Positions 32,417 to 39,246 are shown, numbered from the stretch's first letter. The stretch is 39,246 bases of DNA from JBHHZJ01 sp046758005 (GCA_046758005.1 JBHHZJ010000022.1:1-39246), one strand, 5' to 3'. Made by a program: numbers and translations. Notes: a model not told the origin generated them from the sequence alone.

Positions 32417-32467
32417 TCAAACCATGTGGCCAACGCCGGGTCCGTGATGGCCTTCCAAGTGGCCAGC
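32417..32467 (-). repeat. Right-end repeats: two inverted transposase-site-like copies
   Basis: TCAAACCATGTGGCCA (32417-32432) is the exact reverse complement of 16 bases of the left-end motif. CCAAGTGGCCAGC (32455-32467) matches the complement of the outermost left copy at 12 of 13 bases. Both are inverted relative to the left copies, as expected for the two ends of one element. Confidence 0.72.
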
Positions 32468-32521
32468 CGGTTCCGAGTTCGACCGCGCCGCAGTCGCGGC
32501 CCTCTGACCCCTAAGTCCTTG

Positions 32522-32570
32522 CGCCATCCCGATAAATCCCGCCTCGTCCCGCCGAATCCCGGTTCACCCG
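32522..32570 (-). repeat. 10-bp-periodic TCCCG array, G-quadruplex-capable on minus strand
   Basis: (A/G)TCCCG recurs exactly every 10 bp at 32526, 32536, 32546 and 32556, with a degenerate CCCG at 32567. On the minus strand this gives five GGG tracts with loops of 7, 7, 7 and 6 bases, fitting the usual G-quadruplex rule. It lies within 60 bp after the alcohol dehydrogenase stop codon. Confidence 0.65.
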
Positions 32571-32576
32571 TCTGAC

Positions 32577-33713
32577 TCAATCCATCTGTGCAGTCACATA
32601 GAGGGCCTCGTAGTCGGCGGCGCTCGCGGGGCGCGGGTTGGTCGCGGCGCAGTGGTCCTCGACCGCGGCTTTGGCGAGGCCCGGGATCAGCTCGGGCGCA
32701 ACCCCCATCGCGCGCAGGCTGGCGGGCAGGCCGAGGCGCGCGTTGAGGTCCTCGATTGCCGCGCCGAGATCGGCCTCGGCGGGCAGGCCCATGGCCGCGC
32801 GCAGGCGCTCGTATTTGTCGCCGACGTGGCCCGCGTTGAAGCGCAGCACCGCGGGCAGGACCACGGCGTTGAGCGTGCCGTGGTGCAGCACCGGCGCGCG
32901 CAGGGCGCCCAAGGGGTGCGACATGGCGTGCACCGCGCCCAGGCCCTTCTGGAAGGTCATCCCGCCCTCGAGCGCGGCCATCATCATCTCCCAGCGCGCG
33001 GCCCGGTCGGCGCCGTCGGCCACCGCGCGCTCGATGTGGCGGGCGGCGCGGGCGAGCCCGTCGAGCGCGATCGCCTCGGCCGGGGGGTTCACGCGCGGCG
33101 ACAGGAAGGTCTCGATGCAGTGCGCGACCGCGTCCATGCCGGTGGCCGCGGTGAGCGCGGGCGGCAGGCCCAGCGTCAGTTCGGGATCGCACAGCGCGAC
33201 CCTGGGGATGAGGTGCGGGCTGACGAACCCGACCTTGCGCCCGTCGGAAAGCGTGATCAGCGCGCCGCGGCCGACCTCGCTGCCGGTGCCCGCCGTGGTC
33301 GGGATCGCGATCAGCGGGGCCACGTCGGGCGTGATCCGCTCGCCGCCGCCCGCGACGGCCATGTACCGCGCCAGCGGCTCGGGCTGCGTGGCGAGCAAGG
33401 CGACACCCTTGGCCAGGTCGATCGAGGAGCCGCCGCCGAGCGCGACCAGGCCGTCGCACCCGGCCTCCCGGTACAGCCGCAGGGCGGCAAGCACGGCCGC
33501 CTCGGTCGGGTTGGCCGGGGTGGCGTCGAACAGGGTTTCGCGCATCGCCGCGGGCAGCGCGGCGCGCAGGCGCTCGAGCAGGCCGCAGGCCACGATCCCC
33601 GGATCGGTGACCACGAGCGGGCGCGCCACGCCGAGCCCCGCCAACTCCTCGCCCGCCAGGGCGAGCGCGCCGAAGTCGAACTGGATCTTCGTCAGGTACG
33701 TGATCAGCGCCAC
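32577..33713 (-). CDS. Iron-containing (group III) alcohol dehydrogenase
   Basis: A 378-residue Fe-ADH family enzyme (NAD(P)-dependent oxidoreductase of alcohols or semialdehydes). It has the nucleotide-binding GGGSSIDLAKG, the IPTTAGTGSEVGRGALIT motif, and the metal site made by DAVAHCIE, GLGAVHAMSHPLGA and VLHHGTLNAVVLP (His ligands). The substrate is not clear; 4-hydroxybutyrate or lactaldehyde-type members look similar. The GTG at 33713 has GGAGGG at good distance and gives the normal N-terminus (ALITYLTKIQFDFGA); the frame to 33761 adds a non-conserved piece. It stands alone between the phage element and the RTX gene, and its 3' end faces the element. Confidence 0.9.
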   Translation of the reverse strand: MALITYLTKIQFDFGALALAGEELAGLGVARPLVVTDPGIVACGLLERLRAALPAAMRETLFDATPANPTEAAVLAALRLYREAGCDGLVALGGGSSIDLAKGVALLATQPEPLARYMAVAGGGERITPDVAPLIAIPTTAGTGSEVGRGALITLSDGRKVGFVSPHLIPRVALCDPELTLGLPPALTAATGMDAVAHCIETFLSPRVNPPAEAIALDGLARAARHIERAVADGADRAARWEMMMAALEGGMTFQKGLGAVHAMSHPLGALRAPVLHHGTLNAVVLPAVLRFNAGHVGDKYERLRAAMGLPAEADLGAAIEDLNARLGLPASLRAMGVAPELIPGLAKAAVEDHCAATNPRPASAADYEALYVTAQMD

Positions 33714-33770
33714 CGCGCCCTCCGCGCCCGCCCGGAAAGGGATCGCGCGCGAGCATAGCACGGCGCGGGC

Positions 33771-33802
33771 GCGCCGGCACCCGCGCGCGCCGGCACCCGC
33801 GC
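33771..33802. repeat. 16-bp direct tandem repeat
   Basis: GCGCCGGCACCCGCGC occurs twice head to tail (33771-33786, 33787-33802) between the dehydrogenase start and the RTX gene stop. Confidence 0.85.
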
Positions 33803-33839
33803 TACGCGCCCGCCGGGTCGGGAGGGCCTGTGGGTGGGC

Positions 33840-36194
33840 TCAGCCGGTGACCTGGAGGTCGTAGCCGGCGTCGATCATCTGCTGGAGGGTATCGAACGTT
33901 CCGGCGTCGAGGCCCTGCAGCTCGATCGAGCCGCCGCCGTCGAACAACAGGGTCACCCTGCTTCCCTGGACGTTCACGGTGAGGTGGCCGGACAGGTCGC
34001 CGAGGTCGACCCGGCCGTCGCCGTTGATGTCGAGCACGCCGCTCAGCGTCAGGGTGTCCGAGGTCGTGAAATCGCTGACCTTGTCCTTGCCCTGCGCACC
34101 GACCTTGCCGCCGGCGACCGAGAGCGCGAAGGCGAAGGTGTCCGCGCCCGCGTCGCCGCGCAGGGTGTCGTTGCCCGGGCCGCCGAGAAGCCCGTCGTCC
34201 CCCTTGCCGCCCTCGAGCCGGTCGTTGCCGGCGCCGCCGGCGAGCACGTCGTCGCCGTCGCCGCCCTGGAGGCGATCCGCGCCGGCACCCCCGGTCAGGC
34301 GGTCGTCTCCGCCGAGGCCGACGAGCCGGGTGGCCACGCTCACGCCGCCGGCGTCGAAGGTGTCGTCGCCGGAGCCGCCGAAGGCGGTCTCCACGCTGGC
34401 GGCCGCGAGGTCGAGGCTGACGCCCACGCCGCCCTGGACGTCGACCCGGTCGGTGCCCGCGCCGCCGTCGATGACCGGATCGTCGGCGTCGATGAACAGG
34501 CGGTCGTTGCCGGCGCCGCCGAACAGCCGGTCCGCGCCCGCTCCGCCCACCAGTTGGTCGTTGCCGCCGTTGCCGACGAGCACGTCGTCGCCGCCCTCGC
34601 CGAAGAGCTGGTCGTTGGCTTCGCCGCCGATCAGCCGGTCGTCGCCATCCCGGGCGAATTGCTGGCTCCTCACGAGCATGCCGGTGGCGTCGAAGGTATC
34701 GTCGCCGACGTTGCCGTAGGCGGTCTCGACGCTGGTGGCCGTGAGATCGAGGCTGACGCCCGCCGCGCCTTGCACGTCGACCCGGTCGGTGCCCGCGCCG
34801 CCGCGGATGACCGGGTCGTCGGCGTCGATGAACAGGCGGTCGTTGCCGGCGCCGCCGAGCAGCCAGTCCGCGCCGGGCCCGCCCGTGAGCCGGTCGTTGC
34901 CGGCGTCGCCGATCAGGATATCGTCGCCCGCTTCGCCCGAAATCCGGTCCTTGCCGTCGCCTCCGAGCAGGATGTCGTCGCCGCCGCCTCCGAACAGCTT
35001 GTCGTTGCCGGCGCGCCCGTCGATCAGCTCGTCGGCGCCGGTGCCGCGCAGCGTGTCCCGGTTCGCCCCACCCGGGATCTCGCTCAAATCGTTGATCGTG
35101 ATCGTGAACGCCTCATCGATCGTGTCGCCGCCCGGGTCCGTGCTGCGCGCGACGATCCGGTGTTGGGTGGCGGCCTCGTAGTCCAGGTTTCCGGCCACCC
35201 TCACGGCGCCCGTCGCCGCGTCGATGGTGAACAGGCCGCCCGCGTCATCCAAGAGGCTGTAGATAGGCGCAGCGCCCGGGGCCGCACCGTCGGTCGCGAC
35301 CACGCCGACCAGGGCGCCGAGCGGGCTGCCCTCGTCCACGGCGCCGCCGCGCAGGGTTAGGCTCGCCGGGGCCGGGGCGGGCGGCGCGCCCGGACCCGCG
35401 GCGGCGGCCGGAGCCGGGGCCTGGGCCAGGTTCGCCGCCGAGGCCAGGGCCGGGGCCAGGTTCGCCGGCGAGGCCGGGGCCAGGTTCGCCGCGAGCGCCC
35501 GCGGGCCGGCGACAACGTTGACGTCGTCCGTGGCGTCGCCCGGGCCGCTTCCGGGCGTGGCCGGGCCCGGCGGCACGAGACCGGCGGTCGCCGGGGCCGG
35601 GCCGCGTTCCACGCCCGCCAGGCCGGCGCCGAGCGGAGCTCGGCCGGGTGTGGACGCGCCGAGCAAGGCCCCGGTCGCTTGCAGACCGTCCAGGAAACGC
35701 CCGAAATCGTCGTCGTAGCCGTGCACGCCCCCGATTACGCCGACGCTGACGTCGGCCGGCGCCGGAAGCGCCGAGCCGGACGCGAGCCCAAGGTCCAGCC
35801 CGCCGTCGAGCATCGCGGTTCGGTCGGGCGATGCGCCGGCGGAAAGGACGCTGCCGTCGGCGAAGATGAGGCTCGGCGCACGGCCCGCGGCGGCGGCGGC
35901 GGCAAAGCCTTCGAGCACGATCTCCCCGCCGTTGGCGAAGGCGAAGACGAGGCTGCCGTCCTCCAGGCCGGACCTCGCGGCGGCCGGGTCGAACCGCGCG
36001 CCGACGAGTTGATCGGGCCGCACCGAATAGACGACCCGGGTGGCCTCGGCGGGAATTTCCACGACGAGCACGTCGCCCGCGCCCCCGAGCCCCGCCCCGG
36101 CCGACGGATCGGGCGCAGGCGTTGCGCCTTGCCCGCCGTCGGGCGCGGCGCCGGTATCGGGGACCGCCCGATGGAGGATGGATGTTTCTGCCAT
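33840..36194 (-). CDS. RTX calcium-binding secreted protein with cadherin-like domain
   Basis: 784 residues, probably exported by a type I system not coded here. Residues ~45-130 form an N-terminal domain with LVFAFANGGEIVLEGF and LIFADGSV, typical of large secreted adhesins. Residues ~130-270 are a Pro/Ala/Gly-rich linker with short NLAPA-type repeats. Residues ~276-366 are a cadherin-like domain (VDEGSPLGALVGVVATD ... YSLLDDAGGLFTIDAATGAVRVAGNLDYEA). Residues ~371-683 hold many GGxGxDxLx RTX nonapeptides in blocks, including a duplicated 112-residue module. The C-terminus (FTTSDTLTLSGVLDINGDGRVDLGDL) has an EF-hand/dockerin-like loop and an uncleaved-signal-like tail. ATG at 36194 with GGAGG upstream. 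Divergent from a subtilase gene across an AT-rich control region. Confidence 0.9.
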   Translation of the reverse strand: MAETSILHRAVPDTGAAPDGGQGATPAPDPSAGAGLGGAGDVLVVEIPAEATRVVYSVRPDQLVGARFDPAAARSGLEDGSLVFAFANGGEIVLEGFAAAAAAGRAPSLIFADGSVLSAGASPDRTAMLDGGLDLGLASGSALPAPADVSVGVIGGVHGYDDDFGRFLDGLQATGALLGASTPGRAPLGAGLAGVERGPAPATAGLVPPGPATPGSGPGDATDDVNVVAGPRALAANLAPASPANLAPALASAANLAQAPAPAAAAGPGAPPAPAPASLTLRGGAVDEGSPLGALVGVVATDGAAPGAAPIYSLLDDAGGLFTIDAATGAVRVAGNLDYEAATQHRIVARSTDPGGDTIDEAFTITINDLSEIPGGANRDTLRGTGADELIDGRAGNDKLFGGGGDDILLGGDGKDRISGEAGDDILIGDAGNDRLTGGPGADWLLGGAGNDRLFIDADDPVIRGGAGTDRVDVQGAAGVSLDLTATSVETAYGNVGDDTFDATGMLVRSQQFARDGDDRLIGGEANDQLFGEGGDDVLVGNGGNDQLVGGAGADRLFGGAGNDRLFIDADDPVIDGGAGTDRVDVQGGVGVSLDLAAASVETAFGGSGDDTFDAGGVSVATRLVGLGGDDRLTGGAGADRLQGGDGDDVLAGGAGNDRLEGGKGDDGLLGGPGNDTLRGDAGADTFAFALSVAGGKVGAQGKDKVSDFTTSDTLTLSGVLDINGDGRVDLGDLSGHLTVNVQGSRVTLLFDGGGSIELQGLDAGTFDTLQQMIDAGYDLQVTG
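34350..34860 (-). repeat. Duplicated 336-bp module inside the RTX gene
   Basis: Two copies offset by 336 bp (for example GATGAACAGG at 34491 and at 34827), each coding a 112-residue RTX unit starting GGAGNDRLFIDADDPVI. They are best conserved in the first ~55 residues and diverge towards the end. Confidence 0.75.
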
Positions 36195-36229
36195 GGCCTT
36201 GCCTCCGCCGCCCAAGATCGAATATCTCT

Positions 36230-36440
36230 AAAATGCGGTTCGCAGGATACTTAACAGATGTTAAGTGCCTGTAAACACACTCAGTTAAGATACAATGATT
36301 TTCGACGATTTTTAGTTAATTTTCTTCTATATTTTCATGGTTATTGGCGAGTCTAACTGAGAGTGCGATTTAACCATATTTAAGAATTCTTCCGTTACCA
36401 AGGATAGGCCTCGTAACATCCGGATCCTGCATAAGGTCCG
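36230..36440. promoter_or_regulatory. AT-rich bidirectional control region
   Basis: About 200 bp far richer in A+T than anything else in the window, lying between the divergent RTX and protease genes. It holds the palindrome at 36249-36266 and further TTAAG/CTTAA half-sites (about 36284 and 36381). On the minus strand, TTTACA with a 16-17-bp spacer to a TAAGTA-like hexamer would place the palindrome inside the RTX promoter. Such AT-rich islands are typical targets of MucR or H-NS-like silencers in alphaproteobacteria; that link is inference. Confidence 0.55.
36249..36266. promoter_or_regulatory. Perfect palindrome, probable operator
   Basis: ACTTAACAGATGTTAAGT: 8-bp arms around a 2-bp centre, 55-72 bp upstream of the RTX start codon. 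Its size fits a dimeric repressor or activator site. Confidence 0.6.
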
Positions 36441-36462
36441 ATGGTCCCGGAGCCGGTTTGCC

Positions 36463-37761
36463 ATGCGGCTGGCGTTGGCGCGCATCGCCCTGTTTCTCCT
36501 GGTTCTGGCCGCTTCGGCGCCGGCCGCCGGCCCAGTGCGGGCCGAATGGACCATCCTGTATTACGACAAGGACGGTCGGCTCGTGGGCATGCGCCGGAGC
36601 GATGGCGACGGTTCGGCATCGAATCCGGAGGCGGCGGACCCGGGCGCGCCGAAGGATGGGACGGCGGTGATCGCGCGCACTCCGGTCGAGCGCTTCGAAC
36701 CGGACGAGCTGCTCGTCGCCGATCCGCCGAAGGGCTTCGAGGCCAGCGTCAGGCTCCTCGGGTTCTCGATCATCGAGAAGGTCTCGCTGCGCGCGCTGGC
36801 GCTGCGCGTGTACCGCCTGCGGATACCGCAGGGCTCGACCGTGCCGGACGCGCTAACGCGCCTGCGCCGGCAGTTTCCCGGCGTGACCGTGGACGCCAAC
36901 CACGTTTTCGACCCCTCGGGCCTGAGCCGGACCCCGGAAATCCACGCCCGCGCGGTCATGGGCTGGAACGCGGCGGGGGCCGACTGCGGCCGGGGGGTCC
37001 GGCTCGGGGTCGTCGACGGCGCCGTGGATGTCGAGCACCCGGCGCTCGCCGGACAGAAGGTGGATTATCGATCCTTTCACGCCCCCGGGCATCGGCCGGG
37101 GGCGATCCAGCACGGCACGGCGATCGCGGCCATGATGGTCGGCAAGGGGCCTTGGGGCGGCCTCCTGCCCGCCGCCCAGCTCAAGGCCGCGAACATCTTC
37201 GAGATGAACAAATCCGGCAAGGTCACGGCCAACGTCTTCGGGCTGTTGAAGGCGGTCGATTGGTTGGTCCGGGAGCGGGTCCACGTGCTCAACCTGAGCG
37301 TCGCCGGGTCGAACAACGAGGTCCTGGGCCAGGTGCTCGACAAGGCCCGCAAGCACGGGTTCCTCATGGTGGCCGCGGCCGGCAACGGCGGAAGCGCGGC
37401 CGCCCCGGCCTACCCGGCGGCGTACGACTACGTGATCGCGGTGACCGCAGTGGACGCGCGCCGGCGCATTTATCCGCACGCCAACCGGGGCCCGTACATC
37501 GACTTCGCCGCGCCGGGGGTCAACATCTGGACCGCGGTGCCGGGCGGCGGACGGGTGCAGAGCGGGACCTCGTTCGCCGCGCCGTACGTGAGCGTGCTGA
37601 CCGCGCTCGAGGCCGCGCGCGGGGCGGCCAGGGACGCCGCCTCGGCCAGGGCGCGGTTGCGCGCCCACGTCGTGGACCTGGGCGAGCCCGGCCGCGACCG
37701 CGTCTTCGGCTGGGGATTGGTGAAGCTGGCCCGCGACTGCGAAGGCCCGGCGCGCGGCTAG
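36463..37761 (+). CDS. Exported subtilisin-like serine protease (S8)
   Basis: 432 residues. A signal peptide (1-27, ending ...AAGPVRA) sends it to the periplasm or outside. Residues ~70-160 form a propeptide-like region (ALRVYRLRIPQGSTVPDALTRLRRQFPGV resembles I9-type inhibitors). The S8 catalytic domain follows with triad D185 (LGVVDGAVD), H217 (QHGTAIAAMM) and S370 (SGTSFAAPYV), and oxyanion Asn308 (AAAGNGG). It ends shortly after the catalytic Ser with no secretion-specific tail. GGAG lies before the ATG at 36463. It shares an AT-rich upstream region with the RTX gene, so the two may be co-regulated and the protease could process surface proteins, including its neighbour. Confidence 0.9.
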   Translation: MRLALARIALFLLVLAASAPAAGPVRAEWTILYYDKDGRLVGMRRSDGDGSASNPEAADPGAPKDGTAVIARTPVERFEPDELLVADPPKGFEASVRLLGFSIIEKVSLRALALRVYRLRIPQGSTVPDALTRLRRQFPGVTVDANHVFDPSGLSRTPEIHARAVMGWNAAGADCGRGVRLGVVDGAVDVEHPALAGQKVDYRSFHAPGHRPGAIQHGTAIAAMMVGKGPWGGLLPAAQLKAANIFEMNKSGKVTANVFGLLKAVDWLVRERVHVLNLSVAGSNNEVLGQVLDKARKHGFLMVAAAGNGGSAAAPAYPAAYDYVIAVTAVDARRRIYPHANRGPYIDFAAPGVNIWTAVPGGGRVQSGTSFAAPYVSVLTALEAARGAARDAASARARLRAHVVDLGEPGRDRVFGWGLVKLARDCEGPARG

Positions 37762-37767
37762 TACCCA

Positions 37768-37784
37768 CCATCCTGGAAGGATGG
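37768..37784 (+). terminator. Short stem-loop after the protease gene
   Basis: CCATCC and GGATGG form a 6-bp stem around TGGAA, 6 bp after the stop codon. There is no T-run, so termination activity is doubtful. Confidence 0.35.
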
Positions 37785-37858
37785 CACATATGACGGCCTT
37801 GCAGGTTCTCTCGGCTAGAGCAGATCCGGGTCGATGAGAATCGCCCGAAGGGGTAACG

Positions 37859-38030
37859 TCAAGAGGTTTGTGTCAGGGAGAAGAGGGTAGGCACTCCCTG
37901 GGTTGAGTTTTCGTGGGTGAAGACGGCGAAGAGGAATTCGGTCCATGGAGGTTCGGTCCTGGAAGACGCCCATGGGCCGGGTGCGGCGCCGCACCTCGCG
38001 GAATCTGCGTTCGATGGCGTTGGTAACCGG
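37859..38030 (-). pseudogene. IS256-family (mutator) transposase, C-terminal remnant
   Basis: Only the last ~55 residues remain. One frame gives TNAIERRFREVRRRTRPMGVFQDRTSMDRI, which is diagnostic for the IS256 family C-terminus. The rest, LFAVFTHENSTQGVPTLFSLTQTS followed by TGA (37859-37861), is read only after skipping one base. A single-base insertion (an extra C just after the DRI codons, near 37930) has therefore broken the frame. The N-terminal ~330 residues with the DDE triad are gone, the left boundary being close to 38030. The fragment is inactive and lies between the protease gene and an IS110 element. Confidence 0.8.
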
Positions 38031-38268
38031 TATGAAGATGTCGGTGCCGATGTTCGGCCGCGGCTGGCGTGGTCGTGGCGTATGGTGCGACCATCGGGAC
38101 AGAGGCACCGGGAGCACGAAGGTGCGGGCAGGCCGATGCGTACGATGAGCCGAGAGCTCGGGTTAGTAGCTGGCCGCCTCTGCGACTCGCCCGGTTGCGC
38201 CGAGAGCGCGGATCCGTAGTTGTCGTGTCGCCCGCCGCTCCCGTCACTTTGGCTGACAGGAGGCGCGC
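38031..38268 (+). other. IS110 upstream non-coding region, candidate bridge-RNA locus
   Basis: About 240 bp without a supported gene between the IS256 remnant and the IS110 transposase. IS110-group elements encode their bridge RNA in the non-coding DNA upstream of the transposase. Short complementary pairs such as GCAC-GAAG-GTGC (around 38113-38124) are visible, but I could not fold the full RNA. Just before the ATG, AGGAGG serves as ribosome binding site. Confidence 0.4.
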
Positions 38269-39234
38269 ATGCGACGGGTAATCGGCATCGACATTCACCG
38301 CACCTTCGGGGAGGTGGTTTTCTGGGAAGACGGCAGGCTGCGGCCGGCGGGTCGCATCGACATGACCTGGACCGCGCTGGAGGGGTTTGGCAAGGGCTTG
38401 AAGGCGGCGGACGAGGTGGTCATCGAGGCGACCGGCAACTGCATGGCGGTGTCGCGGGTGCTGTCGCCCTTTGTACAGCGGATCGTGATCGCCAACCCGC
38501 TGCAGGTGAAAGCGATCGCGCACGCGCATGTGAAGACCGACAAGGTCGATGCCGGTACGCTCGCGAGCCTCTATGCAGCGGGCTATCTGCCCGAGATCTG
38601 GACCCCGGACGCGGCCACCGAGCGGTTGCGAAGGCTGGTCGCTCGGCGCTACCAGGTGGTGCGGCATCGGACGCGGATCAAGAACGAGGTGCACGCGATC
38701 CTGCACGCCCATCTGATCCCGCGCTGCCCGCATGCCGATCTCTTCAACCGGCGCGGCCGGGACTGGCTGGCGCGCCAACCCCTGCCGGATGACGAGCAGA
38801 CCGCGATCGAGCGGCATGTGCGCGAACTCGATCGGCTTGGCGAGGATCTCGCTATTCTCGACCGGGAGATCGCCCAGAGCACACTGGACGATCCGGCGAT
38901 CAAGCGGCTGATCACGATCACCGGCGTCAATCTGACGGTGGCGGCCGGACTGATGGCGGCGATCGGCGACATCGGCCGCTTCAAGAGCCCGCAGAAGCTG
39001 GTGAGCTACTTCGGGCTCAACCCGCGCGTCCGCCAGTCGGGCCTCGGTGCTGCCCATCACGGGCGGATCAGCAAAGTCGGGCGCAGCCACGCCCGGGCGA
39101 TGCTGGTCGAGGCCGCCTGGGCGGCCGCGAAGACGCCGGGACCGTTGCACGCCTTCTTCGTCCGGATCAGGGCCAGGCGCGGCCATCAGATCGCCTCCTC
39201 GACCACCTGCTCGCTGCGCGGCGTCAGCTTGTAA
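38269..39234 (+). pseudogene. IS110-family transposase, C-terminally truncated
   Basis: 321 codons. The RuvC-like DEDD catalytic domain is intact: GIDIHRTFGEVVFW (Asp), VIEATGNC (Glu) and HVKTDKVDAGTLASL (two Asp). The Tnp20 domain follows with ITITGVNLTVAAGLMAAIGDIGRFKSPQKLVSYFGLNPRVRQSG and GRSHARAMLVEAAW. After RRGHQIA, at about 39186, the family sequence stops and is replaced by an unrelated tail, SSTTCSLRGVSL. Related proteins continue for several dozen to a hundred residues and carry the second helical part there. The element is therefore cut or fused to other DNA, and is probably inactive. Strong AGGAGG precedes the ATG. Confidence 0.82.
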
Positions 39235-39246
39235 GGCAGGAGGAAC
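39186..39246 (-). CDS. Possible 3' end of an interrupted minus-strand gene
   Basis: A minus-strand frame enters from beyond the window and ends in TGA at 39186-39188, reading FLLPYKLTPRSEQVVEEAI. Its composition is protein-like, and it begins exactly where the IS110 transposase loses similarity. It may be the C-terminus of a gene interrupted by the insertion. The evidence is only 19 codons. Confidence 0.3.
   Translation of the reverse strand, partial: FLLPYKLTPRSEQVVEEAI

Larger units (their letters stand above)
21840..32467. mobile_element. Reduced Mu-like prophage/element (about 10.6 kb)
   Basis: The block is bounded by inverted copies of one short motif (three at the left, two at the right), as in the transposase-binding ends of Mu. 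The gene order inside is Mu-type: gp16/GemA, Mor, a lysis region, gp25/26/27-like proteins, gp28 terminase, gp29 portal, gp30/F. MuA and MuB transposition proteins, the repressor, protease/scaffold, major head, tail and fibre genes are absent. Left-end genes are C-terminal fragments, while genes from 23001 to 32095 are intact and tightly packed. The exact outer ends and target duplication could not be fixed: no 5-bp duplication was found next to the TG at 21840. Confidence 0.75.
32096..32576. other. Gene-free right-end region of the element
   Basis: No protein-coding frame is convincing. The stretch is lower in GC than its surroundings, especially 32220-32400. It holds a 12-bp inverted repeat pair (AATTTCGGAGTT at 32229-32240 and its complement at 32331-32342), a hairpin, a promoter-like pair, the right-end transposase-site-like repeats and a 10-bp-periodic array. 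It looks like phage control and end DNA whose genes have been lost. Confidence 0.6.

Noticed and set aside
21840..32467. Gene transfer agent cluster
   Set aside because: The gene order and families (GemA, Mor, gp27/28/29/F) are Mu-like; the RcGTA-type capsid, adaptor and tail genes are absent.
1..39246. CRISPR array
   Set aside because: All tandem repeats found have short units without regular spacers, and there are no cas genes.

Overview
The window is chromosomal DNA of a GC-rich Gram-negative bacterium, most likely an alphaproteobacterium of the Rhodospirillales/Rhizobiales type. This is inferred from the argD-argF-hslO run, ApaG, RecX, DUF1289, a 3-hydroxybutyrate dehydrogenase, an RTX protein and the very high GC with GTGA/ATGA overlaps. 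No rRNA or other species marker is present, so the exact taxon is open.

Layout. 1-9951 is mostly core metabolism and envelope: 3-hydroxybutyrate dehydrogenase; a small two-TM protein; a MetF-like reductase translationally coupled to an unknown protein; a DUF1289/EamA pair; a membrane-anchored ferredoxin-adenylate cyclase (a probable redox sensor); a TPR protein; RecX; two tandem ABC-2 permeases with no ATPase; and a TraB/GumN protein. 9976-13772 holds argD-argF-hslO and a lipoprotein. 13757-17696 (minus strand) holds argE, trkH, folE and apaG. 17804-21491 (minus strand) is a complete YnjBCD-type ABC importer. A tRNA-Gly(CCC) with its own promoter lies at 21707.

21840-32467 is the accessory island: a reduced Mu-like prophage or element of about 10.6 kb. 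Inverted copies of one ~16-20 bp motif lie at its two ends, as transposase-binding sites would. Inside are C-terminal fragments of three DNA-modification genes, then a tightly overlapping block of small genes, gemA (gp16), mor, a middle-type promoter, a lysozyme remnant, a holin/lipoprotein fusion, gp25/26/27-like genes, large terminase, portal and an F-like head protein with a C-terminal nuclease-like domain. Transposase (MuA/MuB), repressor, protease, major capsid and all tail genes are absent. It is therefore either a decayed prophage or a non-autonomous element carrying only regulation, lysis, packaging and portal functions.

32577-37761 holds an iron-type alcohol dehydrogenase, then a divergent pair: an RTX/cadherin calcium-binding secreted protein (minus) and an exported subtilisin-like protease (plus), separated by a strikingly AT-rich control region with a perfect palindrome. 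37859-39246 is an insertion-sequence scrapyard: a frameshifted IS256-family tail, then an IS110-family transposase cut at its C-terminus close to the window edge.
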